Below, piece by piece: positions 35,438-46,578 of a stretch of 64,000 bases of DNA. The stretch spans positions 186,001 to 250,000 of the forward strand of contig NZ_BAEP01000075.1 of the NCBI RefSeq assembly GCF_000315015.1, given 5' to 3'. Source of the DNA: Paraglaciecola mesophila KMM 241. Its GTDB lineage: Bacteria > Pseudomonadota > Gammaproteobacteria > Enterobacterales > Alteromonadaceae. The position numbers and the translations under genes are program-made. Position 1 is the first letter of the stretch, and each line of letters begins with the position of its first letter. Under the pieces are notes generated by a model. The model was given only the letters and a program-made list of their open reading frames with translations, was not told the DNA's origin and ran no database searches.

Positions 35438-35983
35438 TTAGGCGCTTAACGCTTTGATGATTTGTTCACTAAATGCGGGCAAGTCATCTGGATTGCGGCT
35501 GGTAATGATCTGGCCATCAATCAGCACCTGTGCATCTTGCCAATTTGCCCCCGCGTTACGTAAATCAGTTTGAATGCTGGGGTAAGAAGTTAAATTACGC
35601 CCTTTCACTATTCCCGCTTCAATGAGTAACCAAGGGCCGTGGCACACCGCTGCGACGGGACGTTGTTTTTCATCTGCAAAGAAATCTTTAATGAACGCGA
35701 TGGCAGCATTGCTGGTACGCAATGTGTCGGGGTTGAATAATCCGCCAGGTAGAACAAGAGCGTCATAATTTTCGCTTTTCGCTTCTTGAAGTGTCAAATC
35801 GACCTTAATCGACTCCCCCCAATTATCTTCATCCCAACCCTTAATCGACCCTTTCTCAAGAGAAATGATATCCACCTTTACGTTGGCTTCTTTTAAGGCA
35901 TTTAGTGGGTGAAATAACTCGCTTTGTTCAAAGCCATTAGTGGCCAAAATGGCAACACGTTTATGTGCTAGTGACGTAGTCAT
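35438..35983 (-). CDS. DJ-1/PfpI family protein
   Basis: The ATG at 35983 is preferred because AAGGA lies six bases upstream; an earlier in-frame ATG at 36010 is possible. The 181-residue protein keeps the DJ-1 fold markers: RVAILATNGFEQSEL (with the conserved Glu), ALVLPGG, and the nucleophile elbow AAVCHGPWLLIEAG with its cysteine. The Cys-His pair and Glu suggest PfpI/YhbO-like activity (glyoxalase or deglycase-type stress protection); the precise activity of such proteins is debated. Monocistronic and convergent with ygiQ. Confidence 0.9.
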   Translation of the reverse strand: MTTSLAHKRVAILATNGFEQSELFHPLNALKEANVKVDIISLEKGSIKGWDEDNWGESIKVDLTLQEAKSENYDALVLPGGLFNPDTLRTSNAAIAFIKDFFADEKQRPVAAVCHGPWLLIEAGIVKGRNLTSYPSIQTDLRNAGANWQDAQVLIDGQIITSRNPDDLPAFSEQIIKALSA

Positions 35984-36330
35984 AATTTTTCCTTCATCTT
36001 TCAAGCTCAAGAATGTGAATGATGAAATGCTAATGCCGTGCCACAGTACCCTTATGCCTAAATTTGCCGCAAAGTCCCGTCAGGTATGAACGTTTTAAAT
36101 TTAACTGTAAAGGGGAGGTTTTCTATCACACCCTGAGCCAGACAAAATTTTAGAGACAAGCGAAATTTTTACAGAGGCCAGTGTCAGCTTGCACCGACGC
36201 AACTATTCACGTCATCTGAGCGGGTGAAGGACACCGTAAAAAGCTAAAAGCTAAAACGCAATTTCTGTAACCTTTGCAGGTTGAGATACGCTTATTACCA
36301 GTGAGTATCCAGATTAGTAGGTTACCTTCC
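35984..36330. other. intergenic region without a supported gene
   Basis: I see no open frame of note, hairpin terminator or recognisable regulator site between the DJ-1-like and the propeller genes. Confidence 0.4.
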
Positions 36331-37407
36331 CTAAAGCGGCCTTCTTCCGACAGCGTTAGCAGTTAGGCTACTGATATACAAAGCGTCAACCGTTTCTAGC
36401 ACGCCAGTGGTGAAGGGGTACGCACCACTAGGGTCTTGCAAGTCCATCAGCACCTCACCGTTCTCGGCAATTTTAATGACATGGCCATAATCTTTCCCTG
36501 TTGGTTGCAGAAAGCTGGGCAGGCGCTGAATCATTTTTCTTAAAAAGGGGGATTGAGATAAGTCATCTATGCTCTTGGCGCGAGGGGAGGCAAAGCCGAG
36601 CCAATACCCACCGCTAGGAGAGCGGGCGATGTTATCAGGGAATCCCGGTAGGTTATCAATAAGCGTGTCAACTTTACCGGCCTTTGGGCCCTTTAACCAA
36701 TAACGTAATACACGGTAACTACCGGTTTCATTGATTAGCACCGAGCGTTGATCGTGACTCACCGCGACGCCATTGGCGAAGACTAAGCCCTCCAGTAGTA
36801 CTCTGGTTTCAGCGGTGTTTGGATTGTATTGCAAGAGACGTCCGTTGCCTTTATGTTCCATTATTTCTAGCAAACTCGCGGGTAATGTTCCGCCGAATTG
36901 CGAGGCAGAAAACTTGCTGGTGGCATCGCTGAAATAGACCATACCGTTTTGTGCGACGTCTACATCGTCCGCGTATACAATGTCAGCATCGTCTACCTGA
37001 TTTGTTACAAGGCTAATATCGCCATTGGGGGATATGGATAGTAATCCTTTCATCGCGTCGGCAACCAATAGATTCCCTTGTAGGTCATACTCGATTCCCA
37101 GTGGGCGACCGCCTGTACTGACCCAAGTTTTAAATTCGTTGCTTTTGGGTGCCAGCAGCATAATGTCACCCGAATGGGTAGCTGTGGCGATAACACCGTC
37201 ATCTCGAAGGGCAAAATCTTCTGGCCCATGATGGCCACCTAACGACAATAGATCTAAGTCGGCTAATGCATTGTTTGATGCCCATGGACCAACATAACCT
37301 GTGGCTTTGGGGGCTTGCCAAGCGACTGGGTCAATAGCGACAGGCCATAGTAGTAAATACGCGCCAAGGGCAAAAATGGCGAGTAGCGTGAATTTAACCA
37401 ATTTCAT
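36331..37407 (-). CDS. membrane-anchored strictosidine-synthase/SMP-30-like beta propeller
   Basis: Start ATG 37407 is chosen (AGGAAG seven bases upstream); a longer frame to 37446 lacks this. The 358-residue protein has one N-terminal membrane helix (residues about 4-22), then a six-bladed propeller. Typical pieces are GPEDFALRDDGVIATATHSGDI, GRPLGIEYDLQGNLLVADAMKGL, DDVDVAQNGMVYFSDAT, GLVFANGVAVS and GFPDNIARSPSGGYWLGFASPR. These match the strictosidine synthase/APMAP group, which includes lactonases and arylesterases. Alkaloid synthesis is not implied. The propeller would face the periplasm. Confidence 0.85.
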   Translation of the reverse strand: MKLVKFTLLAIFALGAYLLLWPVAIDPVAWQAPKATGYVGPWASNNALADLDLLSLGGHHGPEDFALRDDGVIATATHSGDIMLLAPKSNEFKTWVSTGGRPLGIEYDLQGNLLVADAMKGLLSISPNGDISLVTNQVDDADIVYADDVDVAQNGMVYFSDATSKFSASQFGGTLPASLLEIMEHKGNGRLLQYNPNTAETRVLLEGLVFANGVAVSHDQRSVLINETGSYRVLRYWLKGPKAGKVDTLIDNLPGFPDNIARSPSGGYWLGFASPRAKSIDDLSQSPFLRKMIQRLPSFLQPTGKDYGHVIKIAENGEVLMDLQDPSGAYPFTTGVLETVDALYISSLTANAVGRRPL

Positions 37408-37828
37408 GATATCTTCCTGATATGTAAGGGATAAAAATTCCAACAAGATATAGCATGATGATATTGTTAGGTTAAATTATGATTAGTTATCTAGGTGTAT
37501 TTATTAACCTGATTATAAAGCGAGCTTGTCATTGAAGTGCAATTGAGGCGCTGTAAGTTTTAGGGAAGTAGCAAGTGTATTCTGTAATATTAGACTTGCC
37601 CCTAGATAAAAACAGAAATAATAAAAAAGAGTATTTTAACGTCATAAAAAACGATTATCGCGTCACTTAACATCCTATTAACCCCTATTTTTGTAGGGAA
37701 TAGCCAGTATAAGGCTATAAACATACAGGTTATTTTTATTTTGACCGTATAAGCCTTATACTTGCTCGGTTTTATATACATACTCAAGAACGTCCGGTGT
37801 TCTTTGAGTCAACCAAGAGGTCCTAATT
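37408..37828. promoter_or_regulatory. long leader region of acnB with inverted repeats
   Basis: AT-rich, no gene. agtataaggct (37706-37716) is repeated inverted as agccttatact (37752-37762), an 11-bp perfect match across 35 bases. A short hairpin ccctattttt-gtaggg lies at 37682-37698. The second arm lies about 66 bases before the GTG. This could be an operator pair or a leader RNA stem. E. coli acnB is under CRP, ArcA and iron-linked RNA control; I cannot assign any of these here. Confidence 0.5.
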
Positions 37829-40441
37829 GTGTTAGAAGCATATCGTAAACATGTTGAAGAACGTTCTGCCGAAGGTATCCCACCTAAACCATTAAATGCC
37901 GAGCAAGTTGCTGGTTTGGTTGAGTTGTTAAAAGCGCCGCCTGCAGGGGAAGGTGACTTTTTACTTGAGTTGTTATCAGAGCGTGTTCCACCGGGCGTAG
38001 ATGAAGCGGCTTATGTTAAAGCTGGTTTCTTAAATGCTATCGTTATCGGTGAAGCATCATCTCCTTTGATCAGCAAAGACGCTGCTATCCAATTATTGGG
38101 TAACATGCACGGTGGTTATAACATCGTGACGCTAGTTGATGCACTTGATAACAATGATTTGGCTGAGCTTGCTGCTGAAGAATTGAAGCATACTTTGCTG
38201 ATGTTTGATGCCTTCCATGACGTAGAAGAAAAAGCCCGCGCTGGAAACGCATTCGCCAAAGACGTATTGCAATCTTGGGCTGACGCAGAGTGGTTCACTT
38301 CACGCCCTGAGATGCCTGAGAAAATCACTTACTCAGTATTCAAAGTGACCGGTGAAACAAACACTGATGACTTATCACCTGCACCTGATGCATGGTCACG
38401 TCCTGACATTCCATTGCACGCTCGCGCTGCTTATAAAATGACCCGTGACGGCTTAACGCCAGAGGTGCATGGGGAAATTGGGCCACTTAAACAAATCGAT
38501 GAAATTAAAGCGAAAGGTCACCCTGTTGCTTTCGTTGGTGACGTTGTAGGCACAGGTTCATCACGTAAGTCAGCGACTAACTCGGTACTTTGGTTCTTCG
38601 GCGAAGATTTACCTGGCGTACCAAACAAACGTGGCGGCGGTGTATGTATCGGCGGTAAAGTTGCGCCAATTTTCTACAACACCATGGAAGATGCTGGTGC
38701 GTTGGTATTTGAAGCTGAAGTAGACAACATGAACATGGGCGATGTAATTGACATCTTCCCACTTGAAGGTCGTATTACTAACGCTGAAACAGGCGCTGAA
38801 CTGGCTAAATATGAGTATAAGTCTGAGGTATTGTTAGACGAAGTACGCGCTGGTGGTCGTATCAACTTAATTATCGGTCGTGGTTTGACTGAAAAAGCGC
38901 GCGAGTCTTTAGGCCTTGGTGCTTCAGATTTATTCCGCAAGCCAGACCAACCTGTTGATACTGGCAAAGGGTATACCCTTGCTCAGAAGATGGTAGGTAA
39001 AGCATGTGGTGTTGAGGGTATTCGCCCAGGCACTTACTGCGAGCCTAAAATGACCACTGTTGGTTCACAAGATACTACTGGCCCTATGACCCGTGATGAG
39101 CTTAAAGATCTGGCATGTTTAGGCTTCTCAGCTGATTTAACCATGCAGTCTTTCTGTCACACAGCGGCGTACCCTAAGCCGGTTGATATTGATACTCAGC
39201 ATACATTGCCTGATTTCATTATGAATCGTGGTGGTGTTTCACTTCGCCCAGGTGACGGTATTATTCACTCTTGGTTAAACCGTATGTTATTGCCTGATAC
39301 CGTTGGTACTGGCGGTGACTCGCATACGCGTTTCCCTATGGGTATTTCATTCCCTGCAGGTTCTGGTTTGGTTGCATTCGCAGCTGCAACAGGCGTAATG
39401 CCGCTTGATATGCCTGAGTCTGTATTGGTGCGCTTTAAAGGTAAAATGAAGCCGGGTATCACCTTGCGTGATTTGGTTCACGCCATTCCTTTGTACGGCA
39501 TCAAACAAGGTTTATTGACTGTTGCTAAAAAAGGTAAAGTAAACGCTTTCTCCGGTCGTATTCTTGAAATAGAAGGTTTAAACGACTTGACCGTTGAGCA
39601 AGCGTTCGAATTGTCAGATGCCTCTGCAGAGCGTTCAGCTGCAGGCTGTACTATCAAGTTGTCTGAAGCATCTATCGCTGAGTACCTAACGTCTAACATC
39701 ACCATGTTACGTTGGATGATCAACGAAGGTTACGGCGACCCTCGTACCCTTGAGCGTCGTGCTCGTAAGATGGAAGAGTGGTTGGCTAACCCAGAACTAA
39801 TGGAAGCGGATAAAGACGCTGAGTACGTTGAAACCATCGAGATCGACCTTGCTGATATCAACGAACCTATTCTTTGTTGCCCGAACGATCCAGATGATGC
39901 GAAAACCTTGTCTGACGTTGCAGGCGAGAAAATTGATGAAGTGTTCATCGGTTCTTGTATGACGAATATTGGTCACTTCCGTGCTGCAGGTAAACTACTT
40001 GAGCAATACAACAAAACCTTACCAACTCGTTTGTGGATCTCTCCACCGACTAAGATGGACAAAGCCGTATTGATGGAAGAAGGCTACTACAACATCTACG
40101 GTCGTGTGGGTGTGCGTACTGAAATGCCTGGCTGTTCGTTGTGTATGGGTAACCAAGCACGCGTATTAGCTAACTCAACAGTATTGTCTACTTCTACTCG
40201 TAACTTCCCTAACCGTTTAGGTGATGGTGCTGATGTTTACTTGTGTTCTGCTGAACTTGCGGCTGTTGGCGCGATTGTTGGTCGTATTCCTACGACTGCT
40301 GAGTACATGGAATATGCGAACAAGATTGAGTCTATGTCTGGTGATGTTTTCCGTTACTTGAACTTCGACCGTATCGAAGAGTTCAAGCAAGCAGAAGCTG
40401 CTGCGAAAGAGAAGATTATTCCTGCTCTTAACATTGCTTAA
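37829..40441 (+). CDS. acnB: bifunctional aconitate hydratase 2 / 2-methylisocitrate dehydratase
   Basis: The 870-residue protein compares with 865 in E. coli AcnB. The domain order is that of AcnB: N-terminal HEAT-like domain 5, the swivel domain 4 ([35 protein letters not shown]), then the Fe-S domains. Cluster cysteines lie in GGDSHTRFP-adjacent blocks, in [17 protein letters not shown] and in [10 protein letters not shown]. It interconverts citrate and isocitrate in the TCA cycle with a [4Fe-4S] cluster. The GTG start has AGAGG eight bases upstream. It is monocistronic, with a strong terminator. Confidence 0.97.
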   Translation: MLEAYRKHVEERSAEGIPPKPLNAEQVAGLVELLKAPPAGEGDFLLELLSERVPPGVDEAAYVKAGFLNAIVIGEASSPLISKDAAIQLLGNMHGGYNIVTLVDALDNNDLAELAAEELKHTLLMFDAFHDVEEKARAGNAFAKDVLQSWADAEWFTSRPEMPEKITYSVFKVTGETNTDDLSPAPDAWSRPDIPLHARAAYKMTRDGLTPEVHGEIGPLKQIDEIKAKGHPVAFVGDVVGTGSSRKSATNSVLWFFGEDLPGVPNKRGGGVCIGGKVAPIFYNTMEDAGALVFEAEVDNMNMGDVIDIFPLEGRITNAETGAELAKYEYKSEVLLDEVRAGGRINLIIGRGLTEKARESLGLGASDLFRKPDQPVDTGKGYTLAQKMVGKACGVEGIRPGTYCEPKMTTVGSQDTTGPMTRDELKDLACLGFSADLTMQSFCHTAAYPKPVDIDTQHTLPDFIMNRGGVSLRPGDGIIHSWLNRMLLPDTVGTGGDSHTRFPMGISFPAGSGLVAFAAATGVMPLDMPESVLVRFKGKMKPGITLRDLVHAIPLYGIKQGLLTVAKKGKVNAFSGRILEIEGLNDLTVEQAFELSDASAERSAAGCTIKLSEASIAEYLTSNITMLRWMINEGYGDPRTLERRARKMEEWLANPELMEADKDAEYVETIEIDLADINEPILCCPNDPDDAKTLSDVAGEKIDEVFIGSCMTNIGHFRAAGKLLEQYNKTLPTRLWISPPTKMDKAVLMEEGYYNIYGRVGVRTEMPGCSLCMGNQARVLANSTVLSTSTRNFPNRLGDGADVYLCSAELAAVGAIVGRIPTTAEYMEYANKIESMSGDVFRYLNFDRIEEFKQAEAAAKEKIIPALNIA

Positions 40442-40480
40442 TCACTGATTTATATAACTAAATCAGAATAAAATAGTGTA

Positions 40481-40515
40481 AGCCGAACAGGTGAATGCCT
40501 AGTTCGGCTTTTTTT
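40481..40515 (+). terminator. intrinsic terminator of acnB
   Basis: agccgaac (40481-40488) pairs with gttcggct (40502-40509), followed by seven or more T. Confidence 0.88.
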
Positions 40516-40717
40516 ATTGGTAAACCCGTATTTGATACAATCTGTGTTCTCGAGCTATTCCTTTCTGTTTTCTGGTAAAGTAGACTTTAGTCTGATAAAT
40601 AAACTAACCCATTGTTTTTAAGTTTGTTTTAACCGAATTAATAATAAAACTCCGTTATTGCTTACACGCTACGTGCCAGCTAGCTGCGAGGGTTTTATCT
40701 AAATCATTGGAATACAC

Positions 40718-41182
40718 ATGTTGATTAAACCACTTCGCTTGTTCACGTCTGTTTTGCTAGCAGGCTTTTTTAGTTTGAGTGTGATGCTAGGGGCAAATGC
40801 CCAAGAGAACGAGTCATATCAGACGTTACCTTTGGTTAGCATTACTATCGGTAAACAGCCTCTTGAGGTGGAATATGCTTATACGTTTGAGCAAAGAGCA
40901 AAAGGCTTAATGTTTCGTAAAACGCTGTGTAACCAATGTGGAATGTTATTTAAGTTCTCAGGTGTCAAAAAAGCCAGTATGTGGATGCAGAACACATTTT
41001 TAGCGCTCGACGTCGCCTTTATCACCAGTGACGGTGTGATCACCGATATTAAAGCGATGCAACCCCACGACTTAACCTCAGTTGGGGCATCTCAAGCGGT
41101 ACTTTACGCACTTGAGATGAATCAAGGTTGGTTTGCAAAAAATGATATAAAAGTAGGTGACAGGTTAGTTATAAAAGATTAA
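40718..41182 (+). CDS. exported DUF192 family protein
   Basis: The 154-residue protein has a signal peptide ending GANAQ (about residue 29). The DUF192 core includes YEYAYTFEQRAKGLMFRK-like opening, GMLFKFSGVKKASMWMQNT, LDVAFITSDGVI and YALEMNQGWFAKNDIKVGD. This small beta fold is common in bacteria and archaea; its biochemical role is unknown. It stands alone between two terminators. Confidence 0.88.
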   Translation: MLIKPLRLFTSVLLAGFFSLSVMLGANAQENESYQTLPLVSITIGKQPLEVEYAYTFEQRAKGLMFRKTLCNQCGMLFKFSGVKKASMWMQNTFLALDVAFITSDGVITDIKAMQPHDLTSVGASQAVLYALEMNQGWFAKNDIKVGDRLVIKD

Positions 41183-41197
41183 CCAATTGAATTGGAT

Positions 41198-41228
41198 GAT
41201 AAAGGCGGCATTTTAGCCGCCTTTATCA
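41198..41228. terminator. bidirectional terminator between DUF192 and amidase genes
   Basis: ataaaggcggc pairs with gccgcctttat around a short loop. A-rich and T-rich flanks suit both strands. The genes converge here. Confidence 0.75.
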
Positions 41229-41291
41229 TTTTCGCTGCGGCGTGCTTTAGTGCCGATAGGCACTGGTCTTACAGCCAACGGTTTTTATACG

Positions 41292-42854
41292 CTAGAAAAG
41301 TAGCGGAGTGATACGCGCATTAGTTGCTTGCTCAAACCCATAAGCCGCCTCAATCAGCAGACCTTCACTTTTTGCGTCACCAATAAAGCTCATATTGACA
41401 GGCATGCCGTGCACTTCTCCCATAGGAACGGTAATGTGCGGGTAGCCAGCGACTGCTGCGGCGCCGCTAGCTGAGCCAAGAAAGTGATCACCATCAATAT
41501 GGTCTATTTTCCATGCAGGTGCCGTAGTAGGGGCAATCAGTAGATCTACGTTGTATTTTGCGAGTGTGGCGTCTATGCCATCTTTACCTGCTTTTTGTTT
41601 GGCGCTGTGTAACGCATCGAGGTAACGTTCATCTGTCAATTCAGGCGCTGCTTGGGCGCTGATGAATATTTCCTGACCAAAGATAGGCATAGTGCGCTCT
41701 TTCGCTTCTTGGTTTTTGTCTATCGCCTCTTGTAAGCTTTTTATGGGTGCATTGCTCTTCGTTAAATAGTGATTTAAATCCGCTTTAAACTCAGTCAGCA
41801 ACACACTGTACTCGTCTTCATTCCAGCTACCTTTATCCACGATATTGGCATTGTCTATGATGATAGCGCCTGCTTTTTCCAATATAGATAACTGAGCTTC
41901 AAAGACGACATCAAGTTGTGGATGATAGCCCATCATGTTGCGCACTACGCCTATCCGCTTGCCTTTTAGTCCGTCAGCTTTTAAATGTTCAACTAAGGGG
42001 ACAGGGGCAATGCTGCTCGCATCGTTCTTGTCTTCACCCATCATGGCTTCAAGCATAACGACAGCATCAGCTACCGAGCGTGCCATTGGGCCAGCTGTGT
42101 CTTGTGAGTGGGCGATAGGGATGATACCGCTGCGACTGATAAAGCCCAGTGTAGGTTTGATGCCCACGATACCGTTCACTGCGGCAGGGCAGGTGACCGA
42201 GCCGTCTGTTTCGGTGCCTACGGCCAATAATGTGAAATCAGCGGCAACGGCGACACCTGAGCCCGAGCTAGAGCCACACGGAGAGCGGGTTACATCATGC
42301 GGATTGAGGGTTTGCCCGTGCAAACTACTCCAACCGCTTGAGGACATAGTAGAGCGAAAGTTTGCCCATTCAGACAAGTTGGTTTTACCCAAAATAATCG
42401 CGTCCTGCGCTTTCAACTTTTCGACTAGGTAGGCATCTTTGCTAGGAACGTGTTCTCGCATTAACCAAGACCCTGCGGTGTTTGGCATACCTATGGCGTC
42501 AATATTGTCTTTAAGTAGCACCATGGCGCCAAATAGCTTGCCCAGCGGCGCGTCACTCATAAGTTTCTTATCTAACGCGGCAACCTGTTCAGCAAGCTGC
42601 TGATTAAGCGTGACGACAGCATTGAGTTTCGGGCCGTTATCGTCGAATGTTTCGATTCGCTGTAAATAGTAATTGCTTAATTGGGTGACGGTGATGGTGT
42701 TATCACGCAATAAGGTTTGTGTTTCATTGAGGGTGAGTTCATGTAGTTGCTTAGAAATGGCTTCACTGGCTCGTGCAGCAAAACTATTGGTGGCGACCAA
42801 AGCAATGACGATCCCGCTCATTAATGAATTGCTGATGGTTTTACATCGGAGCAT
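41292..42854 (-). CDS. exported amidase (amidase signature family)
   Basis: The 520-residue protein has a signal peptide ending SFAARA (near residue 29). The Ser-cisSer-Lys triad is present: Lys in MVLLKDNIDAIG, and the two serines in the signature CGSSSGSGVAVAADF followed by GTETDGSVTCPAA. It belongs with exported amidases of the peptide- or aryl-amide type rather than GatA, since no gatBC neighbours exist and it has a signal peptide. The substrate is unknown. It is divergent from lysC. Confidence 0.9.
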   Translation of the reverse strand: MLRCKTISNSLMSGIVIALVATNSFAARASEAISKQLHELTLNETQTLLRDNTITVTQLSNYYLQRIETFDDNGPKLNAVVTLNQQLAEQVAALDKKLMSDAPLGKLFGAMVLLKDNIDAIGMPNTAGSWLMREHVPSKDAYLVEKLKAQDAIILGKTNLSEWANFRSTMSSSGWSSLHGQTLNPHDVTRSPCGSSSGSGVAVAADFTLLAVGTETDGSVTCPAAVNGIVGIKPTLGFISRSGIIPIAHSQDTAGPMARSVADAVVMLEAMMGEDKNDASSIAPVPLVEHLKADGLKGKRIGVVRNMMGYHPQLDVVFEAQLSILEKAGAIIIDNANIVDKGSWNEDEYSVLLTEFKADLNHYLTKSNAPIKSLQEAIDKNQEAKERTMPIFGQEIFISAQAAPELTDERYLDALHSAKQKAGKDGIDATLAKYNVDLLIAPTTAPAWKIDHIDGDHFLGSASGAAAVAGYPHITVPMGEVHGMPVNMSFIGDAKSEGLLIEAAYGFEQATNARITPLLF

Positions 42855-43092
42855 GTTTGTGTTTCCTTAACTGACTGTATTTGCGCCATTAATTCGACTG
42901 GATTTGGCGATTTTTATTACTAAATGATAGAAGGCAAGACGTGCTTTGAAATACTCAAATAGCACGGCTGGTGTCACTATCGCATAGGCTATTCCAAAAA
43001 GTGTACAGAAAGAGGCAAAATGTGCTTTATCTGCGCAAAAAAACTGGTAATTTATGGCATCTTTTTTGTACATATTCTAATTAGGAAAAACA

Positions 43093-44448
43093 TTGAGTGA
43101 GTCTTCGATAAACGTAGCTAAATTTGGCGGAACCAGTGTCGCAACCTACGCCACCATGCTTAATTGCGCCAAGGTGGTAAAAGACAACCCTGCTACCAAA
43201 GTGGTGGTGGTGAGTGCATCAGCTGGGGTAACCAATATTCTGGTAGAGCTGGCACACAAGGCCCTGACCAAAGATGAAATTTCGGCTTACATTGAGCAAA
43301 TACAAGCCATTGAATTCGCTATATTAAATGACTTAGGCGCGCCGACTTTGGTGGCAGATAAGTTATTGGAGTTACTTGAGTCATTGAAACAATTGGCGTT
43401 TCATGAAGAAATACTCCACCGCCCTGATTTAAAAGACAGCTTGTTGTCTCACGGTGAACGCATGGCATCGCTGCTGTTTTCCGAGGTGTTGACACAACAA
43501 GGTCTACCAGCAGACAACTTTGATGTGCGTAATGTCCTATTGACCGACAGCGAGTTTGGTCAAGCAGCTCCGCAACTCGATGGCATAAAGCAGCGTGCGG
43601 CAAAGCTAATGGCTCCTGAAATAGCTAAAACAGTTCTAGTTACTCAAGGATTTATTGGCTCTGACGAAGCAGGGAATACCACTACGCTTGGGCGTGGTGG
43701 CTCTGACTTTACCGCCGCTTTATTAGCTGAAGCCTTAGGCGCACAAAGCTGTGAAATCTGGACGGATGTGATTGGCGTTTATACCACGGACCCACGCATT
43801 ACTAATGCAGCAAGGCCTTTGCCTGAGCTAAGTTTCGAAGAAGCGGCAGAAATGGCTACCTTTGGTGCTAAGGTGTTACACCCAGCGACCATGGAGCCTG
43901 CGCTTCGTCAAAATATAAAGGTATTTGTTGGTTCAAGTAAGGAGCCTGAAAAAGGCGGTACTTGGATTGTTCGTGATTGTGAACATGAACCTTCTTATCG
44001 CGCTATTACGCGCCGTAAAGACCAAGTTATGGTGACAGTGAAAACGCCTAAGATGATGTACGCTCAGGGGTTCTTGCAGAATGTATTTACCATTATCGCC
44101 AAGCACAACCTAAGTGTTGATTTGGTCACGACATCTGAAATTTGTGTCTCATTCACTTTGGATAACCCGCCAAACTCAGTATTGCAACGGTTAAACCGTG
44201 AGACAATCGAAGAGCTTAGCCAGATTTGTGAAGTAGAGCTTGAAGAGCATTTTGATTTGGTCACGGTGGTAGGCAATAACATGCACAGTGCAGCTGGCGT
44301 ATCGAGCCGTATCTTCGCTGCCGTGTCTGACTTTAACTTGAGGATGATTTGTTTCGGTGCCAACGTGCATAATATGTCTATGCTCGTGAGCGAGCAAGAC
44401 AGCACGAATGTCGTCAAAGCACTGCATAAGAATCTATTTGAAGCGTAA
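43093..44448 (+). CDS. lysC: aspartate kinase III (monofunctional, lysine-sensitive type)
   Basis: The 451-residue protein compares with 449 in E. coli LysC. Kinase-domain motifs are KFGGTSV, VVVSASAGVTNIL, GERMASLLFSEVL, TLGRGGSDFTAALLAEALGA and EIWTDVIGVYTTDPR. The C-terminal third holds the tandem ACT domains (VMVTVKTPKMM...NLSVDLVTTSEICVSFTLD, LVTVVGNNM). It phosphorylates aspartate, the first step to lysine, methionine and threonine. The start is TTG with AGGA six bases upstream. The 238-base upstream gap does not show the lysine riboswitch consensus, so control may be only allosteric or by another means. Confidence 0.95.
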   Translation: MSESSINVAKFGGTSVATYATMLNCAKVVKDNPATKVVVVSASAGVTNILVELAHKALTKDEISAYIEQIQAIEFAILNDLGAPTLVADKLLELLESLKQLAFHEEILHRPDLKDSLLSHGERMASLLFSEVLTQQGLPADNFDVRNVLLTDSEFGQAAPQLDGIKQRAAKLMAPEIAKTVLVTQGFIGSDEAGNTTTLGRGGSDFTAALLAEALGAQSCEIWTDVIGVYTTDPRITNAARPLPELSFEEAAEMATFGAKVLHPATMEPALRQNIKVFVGSSKEPEKGGTWIVRDCEHEPSYRAITRRKDQVMVTVKTPKMMYAQGFLQNVFTIIAKHNLSVDLVTTSEICVSFTLDNPPNSVLQRLNRETIEELSQICEVELEEHFDLVTVVGNNMHSAAGVSSRIFAAVSDFNLRMICFGANVHNMSMLVSEQDSTNVVKALHKNLFEA

Positions 44449-44488
44449 GTTTCAAAACTAGTGGCTGGTATATGAAACAGCTACGCAT

Positions 44489-44523
44489 AAAAAAACCGCT
44501 ACCTGAAAAGTAGCGGTTTTTTT
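44489..44523. terminator. bidirectional terminator between lysC and the chemotaxis receptor gene
   Basis: aaaaaccgcta pairs with tagcggttttt around a short loop, with A-run and T-run on the two sides. It serves both convergent genes. Confidence 0.88.
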
Positions 44524-44553
44524 GTGCCCAAATGAATGAGCAGTATAGGCTAA

Positions 44554-46578
44554 CTAAACCTTAAACTGCTGTACAGAACTTTGTAGCTCTTCAGCCAGCT
44601 TGGCCACCTCGTGACTTGATTCAGACGTTTGGTGCGCGCCTACGGAGGTTTCTTCGGCGATATTCACGATGTTTTCTAGCTTCTCGCTGATTTCCTGTGA
44701 CACCACGTTTTGTTCTTTCGCTGCTTGAGCAATTTGTGAACTAACATCGTACGCTTTGTGTACAGCATCAGAAATGAGCTGCAAGGCTTTGGTTGAGGCT
44801 TCGGTTTTCTCAACACAAACGGTTGTTTGCTCTTTGCCTTGGTTCATTACCGCTACAGCTTTTTCAGCGCCCGCTTGAAGCACTTCAATCATCGAGTTAA
44901 TTTCTTGAGTCGATTTTTGTGTGCGACTGGCAAGAGTACGTACTTCATCTGCTACAACGGCAAAGCCTCTACCATGTTCACCGGCGCGCGCCGCTTCTAT
45001 GGCCGCGTTCAATGCAAGTAGGTTAGTTTGGTCAGCTACGCCGCGGATAACGTCCAAAATGCCGCCAATACTGGCACTGTCTTGATGAAGCTTGTTAATA
45101 ACCTCAGCAGCTTCTTCAACGTCACGAGCTAATACTTCAATGGTGCGAATATTCTCTTCCGAGATAGCTTTAACCTTCTCGGCTTCTTCATCAGCATGTT
45201 GAATTTGGCGCAGCGTATCTTCAGCGCTTTGACTGACAACCAAGGACGTACTGTGCATTTCTGTTGTTGCGGTAGCAACTTGTGCAATCTGTGATTTTTG
45301 CTCTTGAATCGATGTAGTGGTTTGCATGGTCACCGCAGAGGTTTCTTCTGATGCGGCAGCTAACTGAGCAGAGCGAGAGCCTATACCTGAAATTAATGAC
45401 TTTAAGCTGTTAACCAAGTTATTACAGTTTTTCGCTAAGGTGCCAAATTCATCATCGGAAGAGTCGTCTAAACGTTGAGTAAGATCCCCAGATGAAACAA
45501 TATTCAGCATCTCATTGACTCTGTTAAGCGGCTTGATAATCGCTCGCACACCAAAGAAGGCAATAACGCTGGCAATTAAGACCGAGATAATAACAATAAA
45601 TGTGGTTCGTAAGTTGCCAGAGCTAATTGAGCTTTTAACTGATTCATTAGCTATCGATGCTTTATCATCAGCAAGTTTAGACAGGGTATTAAGTTTGGCA
45701 ATGGCCAGTTCGATATTGGCATCAGAAGCTCTGTAAGCGGCAGTGGCTTCGTTCTGTTTGTTGATCTTCTTCACTTGGTTTTGCAGCACACCCGTTGACG
45801 AGCTCACCAAATCTAGGACAGCACCCGTCATTTGATAGATTTCAGACAGAGTACCACTTGGGTCGTTGCCACCCGCAGCGTTTTGAATGCCATTCAAAGA
45901 TTCACGAATTTGGTTTACAACCAGTTCTACTTCGTTGCCTAGGGTGTCAGCCCTGACCAAATTTTGGGTTTTTATATACTCTGAACTCACTGTGATAAGT
46001 GACATTAAATTGGTTTCAAGGCGATTGGCTAATTCTGAAGCCTTGGCAAGTTGGGCACTATTTTGAACTTCGTCAAGGTCAGAGAAATCTAGGATCAAGG
46101 AGGAAGTGTCATCGGCGTTATCTTCAATGTCGCTAATTTGACCACGCAATGTATCGCGCATAGCAAGGTCAGCTTTACGGCTATCGAACAGCTTTAATAC
46201 ATTGACTTTGTAGTCTTCGTAAATGCTGTCTACCTCAGCTAAAGAGGCTTTCAAATCGGACTCTTGGCTGACTACCTGCTTGAGGGTATTAAACTCGTTT
46301 TCAAAATTACTTTGGCTATTATTAAAAGCCTCGCTTTTTTCATCAAGGCTGTTTAAACCGTCACCGTAGTAGGCTTCTGCCGTCAGGCGCCCCATATTTA
46401 AGAACGACACTTTAAGTTGACTACTGCCACTGACCGTTGGAAAAGCGAGGTTACTCACTTCTTCGGTAGCGTCATCAATATCATCTAAGGTGGCGAGTGA
46501 AAATATTCCCATGACGATAAGCAGCGAAGTAATAATGGCGAACCCGCCTACAACGCGCATTGCTACAGTCAATTTCAT
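44554..46578 (-). CDS. methyl-accepting chemotaxis protein
   Basis: The 674-residue protein has a membrane helix at about 8-30, then a long periplasmic, helical and Asp/Ser-rich sensor region to about 325. A second helix follows ([22 protein letters not shown]), then HAMP (about 345-400) and the signalling domain. The hairpin tip is [34 protein letters not shown]-type (split here: conserved tip near residue 525). It has no C-terminal CheR-binding pentapeptide. The ligand is unknown. It works with a CheA/CheW system elsewhere. Confidence 0.93.
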   Translation of the reverse strand: MKLTVAMRVVGGFAIITSLLIVMGIFSLATLDDIDDATEEVSNLAFPTVSGSSQLKVSFLNMGRLTAEAYYGDGLNSLDEKSEAFNNSQSNFENEFNTLKQVVSQESDLKASLAEVDSIYEDYKVNVLKLFDSRKADLAMRDTLRGQISDIEDNADDTSSLILDFSDLDEVQNSAQLAKASELANRLETNLMSLITVSSEYIKTQNLVRADTLGNEVELVVNQIRESLNGIQNAAGGNDPSGTLSEIYQMTGAVLDLVSSSTGVLQNQVKKINKQNEATAAYRASDANIELAIAKLNTLSKLADDKASIANESVKSSISSGNLRTTFIVIISVLIASVIAFFGVRAIIKPLNRVNEMLNIVSSGDLTQRLDDSSDDEFGTLAKNCNNLVNSLKSLISGIGSRSAQLAAASEETSAVTMQTTTSIQEQKSQIAQVATATTEMHSTSLVVSQSAEDTLRQIQHADEEAEKVKAISEENIRTIEVLARDVEEAAEVINKLHQDSASIGGILDVIRGVADQTNLLALNAAIEAARAGEHGRGFAVVADEVRTLASRTQKSTQEINSMIEVLQAGAEKAVAVMNQGKEQTTVCVEKTEASTKALQLISDAVHKAYDVSSQIAQAAKEQNVVSQEISEKLENIVNIAEETSVGAHQTSESSHEVAKLAEELQSSVQQFKV

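Noticed and set aside
42855-43092. lysine riboswitch upstream of lysC
   Set aside because: None of the conserved internal-loop sequences or the multi-stem order is visible in the 238-base gap.
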